A program made the position numbers and the translations under genes. The notes under the pieces were generated by a model. It searched no databases. It was not told the origin of the DNA and saw only the letters and a program-made list of their open reading frames with translations. DNA of 15,729 nucleotides from Phycisphaerales bacterium (GTDB lineage: Bacteria; Planctomycetota; Phycisphaerae; Phycisphaerales; UBA1924): assembly GCA_016764015.1 (NCBI GenBank), contig JAESSR010000293.1:1-15729 (forward strand), written 5' to 3'. Each line of letters starts with the position of its first letter. Within the stretch, counting starts at the first letter, position 1. Shown one piece after another: positions 7,896 to 14,279 of this stretch.

Positions 7896-9295
7896 TGTTG
7901 GTTCACCTCCGCTTGGGGCTGATCCTCATCACGAGGGTTCCGCCAAGGAGCATTTGATTGTGAAAGTTCGTTGAGCAAGGCAGCCGCGGCGTGCAACTGT
8001 TGCAATGTGTCGATATATGCGATTCGAGATTCAATCACGACTTGCTGTGCGTCGAGCAATCGGAGATAGTCCGCTTTGCCGCTCTGATATGCTTGGCGAG
8101 TGAGATCGAGTGTCCGCTCAGCCTTTGGTAAAAGCTGACTCTGATAACGGCGAGAAGAACTCAAAGCCGACTGATAAACAGCCCACGCATTCGAAACTTC
8201 GGCGGCCAACTCAAGTTGCACACTTCTGAGTTGAGAAGACGCGGTCAATCTCTCTGCGAGTGTTGCTCGAACCTCTCCTTGGTTCCGATCAAAGAGTGGT
8301 ATTTCTATGCCGAGCCCCAAATCAACTGTGGATTCACCATCAATATCTGAGTATCGCGGTCCAACGGAAACAATCAGATCAGGTGCACCCTGTGCTTTGG
8401 CGAGTTTGTGGGCTTGCCGAGCGCGAGTAATAGCAATGCGTGCCAGCGATACTCGGCTGTTGGCATCGAGCGTAGCCGCCAACAGATCTTCGTATGATGG
8501 AATATCCTGGAAATAATCCACCGCGGTTGTGAGAGGCAGATCGACAGGCACTTCAAGTCCGATGACAGCCGCGAGTTCCATTTGAGTCGCCTTTGCAGCG
8601 AACCGAGCAGAATCGAGTTGGATTTGGGCTTGTTCAAAGACGACTTCTGAGCGGAGACGATCCGGCTCGGTTGCCGACCCGGCCTGAACTTTCGCCGTCG
8701 CAGCTTCGAGAAGCTGGGAAGCCAACTCAGCGAGCTCTTGGCGTTTTATGAGTCGTTCTTGAGCCGAGACAGCAGAGAAATACGCTCTGGTCACGCTCGT
8801 AGCGACCGAAAACTCCTCTGCGATAAACTCTGCACGAGCAGCGAGTCGATCAGACTCGGCAACATCACGAGCACGATCAAGTTTGCCTCCAAGAACAACT
8901 TCTTGCTCGATGACATAGCTGCTTTCGCCGCCGCTACCAGCATCAGAGCCAAGGGCTTCGGCATTAAAGTTGAAAGACGGATTTGGATACAATCCTGCTT
9001 GCAGCACTCGTCCCGAAGCGGCATCGATTCGATACCCTGCAGAACGAAGCCGCGGGCTATTGTAGATTGCGATACGGATCGCTTCTTCGATGCTCAGTGC
9101 ATCAAGCGATTCAAGTTCAATGAAAGAGTTGGCGGATTCTATATCCGAGGAGTTGGATGTTTCCCGGTCAAGTTCCTCATACCGATCTTGAAGCGAACGG
9201 TAGATAGGATCATCCCATCGTTGGTCCAATGGCCCCGCGCATCCGGCGACGAAAGCGGCACCGATAGCGGGGTAAATACAGTTTTTCCAGTTCAT
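7892..9295 (-). CDS. czcC: Outer-membrane efflux factor lipoprotein (TolC/CzcC family)
   Basis: The 467-residue protein has a short lipoprotein signal with lipobox VAGC (Cys19). It carries two OEP repeats of long amphipathic helices, the first around residues 75-260 (LSIEEAIRIAIYNSPRLRSA) and the second around 270-445. Motifs such as LDLGLGIEIPLFDRNQGEV and YQSGKADYLRLLDAQ are typical of CzcC/TolC proteins. It forms the trimeric outer-membrane channel of the tripartite pump. AGGACA lies about nine bases before the ATG. It follows the small secreted protein gene by 78 bases with no clear terminator between, so the two are probably one transcript. The last bases overlap the adaptor start. Confidence 0.92.
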   Translation of the reverse strand: MNWKNCIYPAIGAAFVAGCAGPLDQRWDDPIYRSLQDRYEELDRETSNSSDIESANSFIELESLDALSIEEAIRIAIYNSPRLRSAGYRIDAASGRVLQAGLYPNPSFNFNAEALGSDAGSGGESSYVIEQEVVLGGKLDRARDVAESDRLAARAEFIAEEFSVATSVTRAYFSAVSAQERLIKRQELAELASQLLEAATAKVQAGSATEPDRLRSEVVFEQAQIQLDSARFAAKATQMELAAVIGLEVPVDLPLTTAVDYFQDIPSYEDLLAATLDANSRVSLARIAITRARQAHKLAKAQGAPDLIVSVGPRYSDIDGESTVDLGLGIEIPLFDRNQGEVRATLAERLTASSQLRSVQLELAAEVSNAWAVYQSALSSSRRYQSQLLPKAERTLDLTRQAYQSGKADYLRLLDAQQVVIESRIAYIDTLQQLHAAAALLNELSQSNAPWRNPRDEDQPQAEVNQQ

Positions 9296-9373
9296 AGTGC
9301 TTGTGTCCTAAAGTTGTGAGCATACAGATAACCGTCACGAACGCGGCGGCAACATCGTAAAACAACTCTAGAA

Positions 9374-9823
9374 TTAAAGGACTAAGACAGTCGTGCGAAT
9401 TGAGCATTGAAGCTCTATCAAGCAGAAGGCTGTTTCAAAATCAGTGCATTGCCCGAACAACTCTATGGAGTCCGGGCGATGGATATCGGCGATCAGCAAT
9501 GGGGGGGTATTCGGAAACAAATCCGTGAGCGAATCAATCGCCGTCATGCGGCGTGAGTTGACTGTGAAGGCAAAGCTAATTGCCTCGTCAACACATGGCG
9601 AGCCAGTACAAATGCTTTGGGCAACTCCATCTTGGCTTAAAGGTGCTTGTCCGCAGTTGTCTTGTGAAATACTGGAAGATCGATCTCCGTGAATAAACTC
9701 AATATGTGAAGGGCCGCTCTCATCATGGCACACAACTACCCGTCCTTGTCCAACGACACAGAACGCCAGTTGAGTCACAATGAGTACCCATGCGAGTGCG
9801 GAATGTTTGAGTGTGGTGCTCAT
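9374..9823 (-). CDS. Small secreted Cys-rich protein at the head of the efflux operon, function unknown
   Basis: A 149-residue product with a signal-peptide-like start (hydrophobic residues about 9-25, SALAWVLIVTQLAFCVVG). About eight cysteines follow or end the signal, including VVVCHDESG, DNCGQ and CTGSPCVDE. Small exported proteins with a CHD/CG/PCVD-like pattern occur upstream of CzcCBA-type pumps in several bacteria as far as I recall, but I know no function; periplasmic metal binding or folding support is a guess. The start is fixed by a TAA upstream in frame and there is no good Shine-Dalgarno site. A possible promoter on the same strand, TTGATT (9863-9858), 16 bases, TAGACT (9841-9836), lies very close to the ATG and is weak. 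Confidence 0.65.
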   Translation of the reverse strand: MSTTLKHSALAWVLIVTQLAFCVVGQGRVVVCHDESGPSHIEFIHGDRSSSISQDNCGQAPLSQDGVAQSICTGSPCVDEAISFAFTVNSRRMTAIDSLTDLFPNTPPLLIADIHRPDSIELFGQCTDFETAFCLIELQCSIRTTVLVL

Positions 9824-10063
9824 ATTCGGTTTGAAAGTCTAGCGAGTGAAGGCATTAAATCAAGAGGGGATGGCCGAGGTTGTGTCCTTCACGAATCTTG
9901 GAGGGCTTTGCATATCTGCTCTTCGTCTATATTTGGGATAGAATTTGAGATTGATCGTGTTTTCGATAATAGTTCTGTAATGACTCCTTCTGAAAATATC
10001 AAAGCACGCTCATCACGAAAATATTCCACGCGAATATCAAACCAAACTGGATTTTCAGTAATA

Positions 10064-10093
10064 TTGGCCTGTACGATCGTTCTATGGAATAAT
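10064..10093 (+). promoter_or_regulatory. Sigma70-like promoter of the csoR-type operon
   Basis: TTGGCC (10064-10069), an 18-base spacer and AATAAT (10088-10093), preceded by TG in extended -10 position (10085-10086). The start of transcription would fall near 10100, inside the C/G palindrome, as expected for repression by a CsoR-family protein. Confidence 0.5.
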
Positions 10094-10110
10094 CCCCCCG
10101 GGGGGGATAG
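10089..10110 (+). promoter_or_regulatory. C6/G7 palindrome, probable CsoR-family operator
   Basis: ATCCCCCCGGGGGGGAT at 10092-10108 is a near-perfect palindrome with AT flanks (ATA before, AG after). CsoR/RcnR/FrmR-family repressors bind G/C-tract dyads with AT-rich flanks, and this one lies over the predicted transcription start and 30 bases before such a gene. Autoregulation is inferred. It is about 270 bases from the divergent operon start, so co-control of the efflux operon is possible but less clear. Confidence 0.7.
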
Positions 10111-10139
10111 TTATTGACAAAAAGGAGCACCATGTCATC

Positions 10140-10460
10140 ATGTCAAAGAAGAAATGCAAATCCATTCAGCTCTGCCAATCGAGCGATTATCTATCGGACG
10201 AGTCGGTCAAGAGTCTTACGAATGCGCTGAGCCGGATTGAGGGGCATGTTCGTGCGGTGAAGCGGATGGTCGAGGATCGCAGGTGTTGTGATGACATCCT
10301 GACTCAAGCGGCCGCGGTGCGATCGGCGATGAGCCGGGTCACGGTCAAGCTTGTTGAAGAGGAGTTGCTCAACTGTTTGACGACATGCGGGCAGCCCGAG
10401 GCCGAGGAGCGGATGGCATCCGCAATGAAGGCGTTGTCGTCCATGCTCAAACACAGCTAA
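10140..10460 (+). CDS. CsoR/FrmR-family (DUF156) metal- or sulfur-sensing repressor with His-to-Glu ligand change
   Basis: The 106-residue all-helical protein has the family core LSRIEGHVRAVKRMVEDRR at 30-48, then CCDDILTQAAAVRSAM. By spacing, Cys50 and Cys79 match Cys36 and Cys65 of M. tuberculosis CsoR, but the residue matching His61 is Glu75. The canonical Cys-His-Cys Cu(I) site is therefore broken. Loss of the His with both Cys kept recalls persulfide-sensing CstR, or a different metal. Extra Cys6, Cys12, Cys49 and Cys83 are present. AAAGGAG (10121-10127) lies 12 bases before this ATG and only 4 before an out-of-frame ATG at 10132, whose 32-codon frame ends at 10230. It is first in an operon with the MerT fusion and presumably represses it through the palindrome upstream. 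Confidence 0.88.
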   Translation: MSKKKCKSIQLCQSSDYLSDESVKSLTNALSRIEGHVRAVKRMVEDRRCCDDILTQAAAVRSAMSRVTVKLVEEELLNCLTTCGQPEAEERMASAMKALSSMLKHS

Positions 10461-10483
10461 GACGAAACCAAGGAATCTAAACG

Positions 10484-11689
10484 ATGACTGATAAGAATCT
10501 ATCAGAAATCACGGCACCAACACACTGCCCAGAGTGCGGCCACAAAGGTAAGAAGGTCAAGCGGATCACGCTTGATTCATTGGTCAAGCCCGAAGCCTCC
10601 GATCGGATCACTGACGAGCAATATCGATTTTGCGATTCTGATACTTGTGATACCGTGTACTTTGGTGATGCAGGCACCATATTCGCAAAGAACGATCTCT
10701 CAGTTCGAGTCGGCGTCAAAGAGCAATCGGCACCACAGCATGTATGCTACTGCTTTGATCATACCATCGAAGAGATCAATGCTGAGGTGCGAGAGACAGG
10801 GCAAAGCACGGTGCTTGATGACATCAAATCACGCATGAAAGAGGCGTGCTGGTGCGAAACCAAGAGCCCGCTTGGTTCGTGCTGTTTGGGGACAGTCGGC
10901 AAGCAAGTCAAGCTGGCTTTAACTGAGCATGGTGCAGGCGGAGAAGATTTGCTTGATGGCAATGAGTCCACAGATTGCTGTGTTGCTAGCAGTCATGGTG
11001 AGTCTGGCTCGGTCGCAGCGGACTATGGTTGCTGTTCAATGGCGGATTCGGATGATCTGCTCAAAGACAAGAATCAGCGAACGGGCATGTTGGCTGTTGG
11101 CGGTTCGGTATTTGCAGCACTCGCCGCTTCGGCATGCTGCTGGCTCCCACTGGGTTTGATTGTCTTTGGGATGTCGGCGGGTGGTGTATCGGCGTGGTTC
11201 GAGCACTACCGTTTGCTGTTCCTTGGGATCACGACAGTGCTACTCGGTACTGGATTCTATCTGGTCTACAGGAAGCCGCATTGCAAACCGAGGATGGCTT
11301 GTGCAGCACCGAATAGGAAGATGCAACGATTCAATCGCTCGATGCTCTGGATAGCTACTGTGTTTGTGATCGCCTCGGCATCGTTCCCAAAGTATGTCGG
11401 ATATCTGCTTCCCAAGGATAAAGCGATAGAGATTTCTGGGTCTGAAGATCAAATCATTATTGCTTCATTCGACATTGCTGGTATGACTTGCGAGGCATGC
11501 ACGATTCTTCTTCGCAATGAGCTTGTCGAAGTTCCCGGTGTGCTTGATGTTGCTGTCTCGTACGAGAATAGTTCTGCAGAGATTCGTTTTGATGTATCAA
11601 AACCACCGGCAACGATTGATTTATCGAGTACTGTTAAGAACTTGGGATACGAAACGGGCACCATTGACTTGGACTCTGAATCACCATGA
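10484..11689 (+). CDS. Three-part fusion: CopZ-like Fe-S/Zn domain, MerT transporter, HMA domain
   Basis: The 401-residue protein reads as three known parts. Residues 1-140 match the N-terminal domain of CopZ from Archaeoglobus-type metallochaperones: HCPECG (15-18), FCDSDTC (50-55), VCYCF (88-90), CWCE (122-124) and CCLG (133-134), which bind a [2Fe-2S] cluster and zinc in that family. A linker (141-200) holds two more Cys pairs (165-166, 183-184). Residues 201-310 form three membrane helices of MerT type, with the TM1 pair Cys218-Cys219 (ASACCWLP) and the loop pair Cys267/Cys273 in CKPRMAC, spaced as in MerT. Residues 325-395 are an HMA domain with GMTCEAC (Cys336, Cys339). Metal uptake into the cytoplasm with on-site capture is inferred; Hg or Cu is possible. 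AAGGAA lies eight bases before the ATG; the end overlaps merR by ATGA. Confidence 0.9.
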   Translation: MTDKNLSEITAPTHCPECGHKGKKVKRITLDSLVKPEASDRITDEQYRFCDSDTCDTVYFGDAGTIFAKNDLSVRVGVKEQSAPQHVCYCFDHTIEEINAEVRETGQSTVLDDIKSRMKEACWCETKSPLGSCCLGTVGKQVKLALTEHGAGGEDLLDGNESTDCCVASSHGESGSVAADYGCCSMADSDDLLKDKNQRTGMLAVGGSVFAALAASACCWLPLGLIVFGMSAGGVSAWFEHYRLLFLGITTVLLGTGFYLVYRKPHCKPRMACAAPNRKMQRFNRSMLWIATVFVIASASFPKYVGYLLPKDKAIEISGSEDQIIIASFDIAGMTCEACTILLRNELVEVPGVLDVAVSYENSSAEIRFDVSKPPATIDLSSTVKNLGYETGTIDLDSESP

Positions 11690-12090
11690 ACACACTGACA
11701 ATCGGACAACTCGCCAAAGCAGTTGGTGTTCCCACCTCGACCGTTCGCTACTACGAGCGGCGGGAGTTGCTTCAACCCGGGGCTCGATCAACCGGAAACT
11801 ATCGGCTCTATGACAATGCTTCCCTTGATCGGCTTCGCTTTATCAAGGCCGCTCAGACAGTTGGCTTTACACTCAACGATATCAGCGAACTGCTTGAGTT
11901 GAAGGAGGATCGAAATATTGAGCGTGATGAGGTGCAAGCCTTGATAAATCTCCGGCTCGGCGAGATTGCCGACAAGATCAAGCAACTTCAGATGGCTCAA
12001 AGGCTGCTTATTGATTTGCTTGGCGAGTGCAAGTGCGATCAATCTACAGGTCGATGCGGGGTTCTCGCAGGATTAGAGGCATCAAAGTGA
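11686..12090 (+). CDS. MerR-family heavy-metal-responsive transcription activator
   Basis: The 134-residue protein has the MerR winged helix (IGQLAKAVGVPTSTVRYYER, then NYRLYDNASLDRLRFIK), a long dimer helix (about 80-112) and a C-terminal metal loop with Cys115, Cys117 and Cys124. The loop resembles MerR/ZntR/CadR, but MerR spacing from the second Cys to the last is nine residues and here it is seven. The Cys of the dimer helix that marks divalent sensors (Cys82 in MerR, Cys79 in ZntR) is absent: the aligned stretch reads NIERDE. It also lacks the Ser seen there in CueR. The metal is therefore open. It overlaps the fusion gene by ATGA and probably activates the promoter 30 bases downstream. 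Confidence 0.9.
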   Translation: MNTLTIGQLAKAVGVPTSTVRYYERRELLQPGARSTGNYRLYDNASLDRLRFIKAAQTVGFTLNDISELLELKEDRNIERDEVQALINLRLGEIADKIKQLQMAQRLLIDLLGECKCDQSTGRCGVLAGLEASK

Positions 12091-12119
12091 ACAAAGTATG
12101 AGAAAGTGGTAAAAACGCC

Positions 12120-12151
12120 TTGACCCTACACCATAGTTCATGGTCGATAAT
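12120..12151 (+). promoter_or_regulatory. MerR-type promoter/operator with 20-bp spacer
   Basis: TTGACC (12120-12125) and GATAAT (12146-12151) are separated by 20 bases, longer than the sigma70 optimum, as in ZntR-type promoters. The spacer holds the dyad ACCAT (12130-12134) and ATGGT (12140-12144). The stretch TTGACCCTA matches the left half of many CadR/ZntR/PbrR operators, while the right half departs from it. It lies between merR and the HMA lipoprotein gene, and activation by the adjacent MerR is inferred. Confidence 0.75.
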
Positions 12152-12199
12152 GACATTGTTGAACTGAAACAGACACCCTAACCCAAATGGAGATTTGAA

Positions 12200-12568
12200 A
12201 TGTTGAAGAAGATACGAAAAATACCCACGGTCCTCTCGCTCTTAGGGCTGTCAAGTTTGGCAGCGGTTGGGTGCCAGAGCAGCCAGATCGTTGATGAGGA
12301 ACGGACGGTTATTGGGAGCGAGCCTGCAGATTTATTCGCTGCTGATCGCACCGCTGATTTGTGGGTCAAAGGAGTTACATGCCCGTTTTGTGTCCAGAAT
12401 ATTGATCAACGGATTTCAAAGGTGAACGGCGTAGATGGCGTGCATGTTGATTTGAAAAGTGGACATGTCCGCGTCCTCCTTTCGCAACAGAGCCCGGCAT
12501 CAAGGGAAGACTTGGTCTCGGCGATCGACACAAGTGGGTTCACGCTCGATCGAATTGAGATGCCATGA
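12200..12568 (+). CDS. Lipoprotein with HMA (MerP/CopZ-like) metal-binding domain
   Basis: The 122-residue protein starts with a basic, hydrophobic lipoprotein signal ending in lipobox AAVGC (Cys25). After a linker of about 28 residues comes a ferredoxin-like HMA domain (54-120) with the metal site GVTCPFC (Cys61, Cys64) and the usual later strand GVDGVHVDLKSGHVRVLL. It should sit on the outer face of the inner membrane or in the outer membrane and bind a soft metal with its Cys pair, unlike cytoplasmic chaperones or soluble MerP. GGAGA lies seven bases before the ATG, 48 bases after the MerR-type -10. Its stop overlaps the start of the beta-barrel gene (ATGA), which suggests the two work together. 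Confidence 0.85.
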   Translation: MLKKIRKIPTVLSLLGLSSLAAVGCQSSQIVDEERTVIGSEPADLFAADRTADLWVKGVTCPFCVQNIDQRISKVNGVDGVHVDLKSGHVRVLLSQQSPASREDLVSAIDTSGFTLDRIEMP

Positions 12569-13395
12569 GAATGGGCCAACTTAGATCGCTTAGCGTTCTC
12601 ATTCTCTCTCTTTGGGCATGTTCAATAAATGCACACGCCCAGGCACCAATCAACTCGAATGTAGCCCTTCAGCCAGCCAAAGACGGTTGGATTGTTCGAC
12701 AGCAGTTTCGGTATGCGTCGAGCGAGTTTTCGTCGGCCATGGGCGAACTTGAAATCGAGCAAACGCTGTCGATTACAACTCTGGTGTATGGGCTGAGCGA
12801 GAAGGTGACCCTGATCTTTGATATGCCGTATGTCGTATCGAGTCAGATAGAGAATCAAAGCACCTCAACAAGCACAAGCGATTCAGGGTTTGGTGATCTA
12901 AAACTCTTGGCGGAACTCCGTATCTATCGCGACGACTTTGCCCCAGGGAGTACTGCTCGATTCGCTCTTATCGGAGGAGCAGAACTCCCATCAGGTGCTG
13001 ATGCGTTCAGTTCTGATTCAGTAGATCCAATTCTCGGCGGGGTCTACTCGTACATCAATGAGCGTCATGCATTCCATGCCGATGTCCTCTGGAAGTTCAA
13101 TACAGGCAGTTCGGCTACGAATGCAGATGTGCTTCAGTATGACCTTGCCTACTCCTATCGACTTACCCCAGAGACATATGACTCCGAGAAGCCAACGGCT
13201 CTTTTCGCTGGGCTGGAACTCAATGGAGTTTTCGAGACTAACCAAGACAACGAGTTATTCCTCTCGCCCGGACTTCAATATGTCACACAGCATTGGATCG
13301 TCGAAGCGACCGTTCAGCTACCTATCTGGCAGTCACTCAATGATCGCGCAGAGCGTGACTTCGTAGTTGGGGTGGGTATCCGATTCCAGTTCTAG
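12565..13395 (+). CDS. Outer-membrane beta-barrel protein, MetA-pathway/transporter-like
   Basis: The 276-residue protein has a cleavable signal peptide (about 1-25, ending INAHAQA) and a body of alternating amphipathic strands. Typical pieces are GELEIEQTLSITTLVYGLSE, KVTLIFDMPYVVS, SGFGDLKLLAELR and a terminal strand ending in IRFQF with C-terminal Phe, the outer-membrane insertion signal. The pattern fits the phenol-degradation MetA-like barrel family (PF13557-type), whose members are common beside metal and organic transport genes but are poorly characterised. It overlaps the HMA lipoprotein gene by four bases; ATG at 12571 is an alternative start. Passage of a metal or ligand across the outer membrane under MerR control is inferred. 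No convincing terminator follows, only a 7-bp stem with a 20-base loop near 13397-13430. Confidence 0.75.
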   Translation: MRMGQLRSLSVLILSLWACSINAHAQAPINSNVALQPAKDGWIVRQQFRYASSEFSSAMGELEIEQTLSITTLVYGLSEKVTLIFDMPYVVSSQIENQSTSTSTSDSGFGDLKLLAELRIYRDDFAPGSTARFALIGGAELPSGADAFSSDSVDPILGGVYSYINERHAFHADVLWKFNTGSSATNADVLQYDLAYSYRLTPETYDSEKPTALFAGLELNGVFETNQDNELFLSPGLQYVTQHWIVEATVQLPIWQSLNDRAERDFVVGVGIRFQF

Positions 13396-14190
13396 TGGCT
13401 TTGCATTCTCTTAAAGGGTTAGAAAGCCAAGTGGGTTTCAGTCAAGAACAAGCAACAAGATATTTTCAGTTCAATCTTGCACTACAGTTCAGGTCGAACC
13501 TGCACTACAAAGGATCATTTGTAGGCCTGATGAGATTATCGAATCATTGATTGAAGGCTTAAAAATGAGATTTTGTTGACAGTCAAGTAGTGTGCCGATG
13601 TCTTGGGAAGTTGACGATCTACTACTGAGCTCCACCCGCATAAACGCTTGTATTCACAAGTGCTGTTGAGCGTCAGCGATGCGGCTTGCACTGCATTTTT
13701 GAAAGGTATTCTACACTGTGAACTGCTTCTGAAACCATTTTTGAAGCATGATTCATGGGAGCTGGGGCACATTTGGTAAGGGCTGTCGGCGTCAAAGACT
13801 GGCGCTTGGCCAAGAGAGGGTTTGGTCAAGTTCTTGCAGAGCTCATGCAGGAGTAGATATACAAGTTCGAGCGGAGTCTCGTATTGTAAATACACGCCGA
13901 TGTCACTCGGATCCTCATTGCGTTCGATCGAGGTGATTCTGGATGGATGGAAATTTTTGTTGCCCTTGGCTCTGACAGGACCAGATTGGTAATCAGAATG
14001 AGCGAATCTGGACTGCTCATTTTTCATGGTTTAGGTCCTGCCTGACGGCTCTGTCCTACCCAAGAACACCCTCTTCATCTCCTCCCCCGGAGGCCCGGGG
14101 GAGGAGAGTTTGTGAGAAAGCACGAGTCGCCAGACACGGCCTAGTGCGAGGGATTGAGTGCCACGATTCGGTCGAATCCGCCGCTATTCT
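13396..14190. other. Long gap without a convincing gene
   Basis: About 800 bases with no recognisable gene. A 163-codon frame on the - strand (14027-13536) is open, but its product has no familiar motif, no signal or domain pattern and uneven composition, so I do not call it. The + strand frames are short. Seen here: a near-direct repeat TGCACTACA near 13479 and 13500; a stem AATGAGC (13997-14003)/GCTCATT (14015-14021) followed by TTTC that could be a weak + strand terminator; and the GC hairpin at 14079-14106. The region may be a remnant of lost genes. Confidence 0.5.
14079..14106 (+). terminator. Perfect 11-bp GC-rich hairpin
   Basis: CTCCTCCCCCG (14079-14089), loop GAGGCC, and CGGGGGAGGAG (14096-14106) form a perfect, very stable stem. 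Only AGTTTG follows, so the U-tract is poor. It lies 174 bases before the kinase start and could end transcription from the left, stabilise an RNA end, or be a dispersed repeat unit. Confidence 0.35.
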
Positions 14191-14221
14191 TTGACTGCCT
14201 AAGGCTACATTCGTGTATACT
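14191..14221 (+). promoter_or_regulatory. Possible promoter of the kinase gene with a 19-bp spacer
   Basis: TTGACT (14191-14196) and TATACT (14216-14221) are good hexamers but stand 19 bases apart, longer than usual. The spacer starts with the small dyad GCCTAAGGC. It lies 58 bases before the kinase ATG. Confidence 0.4.
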
Positions 14222-14279
14222 GGCTTGTAATAGCTTCGTTCAATTTCCATGTTTTCGTTCAATCTTGATTGGGGACACC

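Larger units (their letters stand above)
9889..10110 (-). pseudogene. Coding-like fragment without a good start codon, unrecognised
   Basis: An open frame of 73 codons runs on the - strand from just inside the C/G palindrome to a TGA at 9889-9891. Its translation looks protein-like, with stretches such as ENPVWFDIRVEYFRDERALI and FSEGVITELLSKTRSISN and an end DEEQICKALQDS. The only conventional start is a GTG at 10029-10027, which would give 46 residues with no obvious ribosome site. It could be the 3' remnant of a gene that once led the efflux operon, a small gene with an unusual start, or chance. I do not recognise the family. The same bases hold the + strand promoter and operator, and the 316 bases between the two divergent genes hold nothing else I can name. 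Confidence 0.35.

Noticed and set aside
9725..10117. A 130-codon open frame on the + strand
   Set aside because: It overlaps the small secreted protein gene and the intergenic region, has no motif, and the - strand reading looks more protein-like.
10114..10119. A perfect TTGACA hexamer before the csoR-type gene
   Set aside because: A matching -10 would fall at about 10137-10142, at the start codon, and no such hexamer is there; the promoter further upstream fits better.
10132..10230. ATG with closer Shine-Dalgarno spacing before the csoR-type ATG
   Set aside because: It opens a 32-codon frame out of phase with the conserved repressor and with no recognisable product; it might be a leader peptide but nothing else supports that.
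13536..14027. A 163-codon open frame on the - strand
   Set aside because: No motif, domain or ribosome site, and uneven composition; kept only as a note in the gap description.
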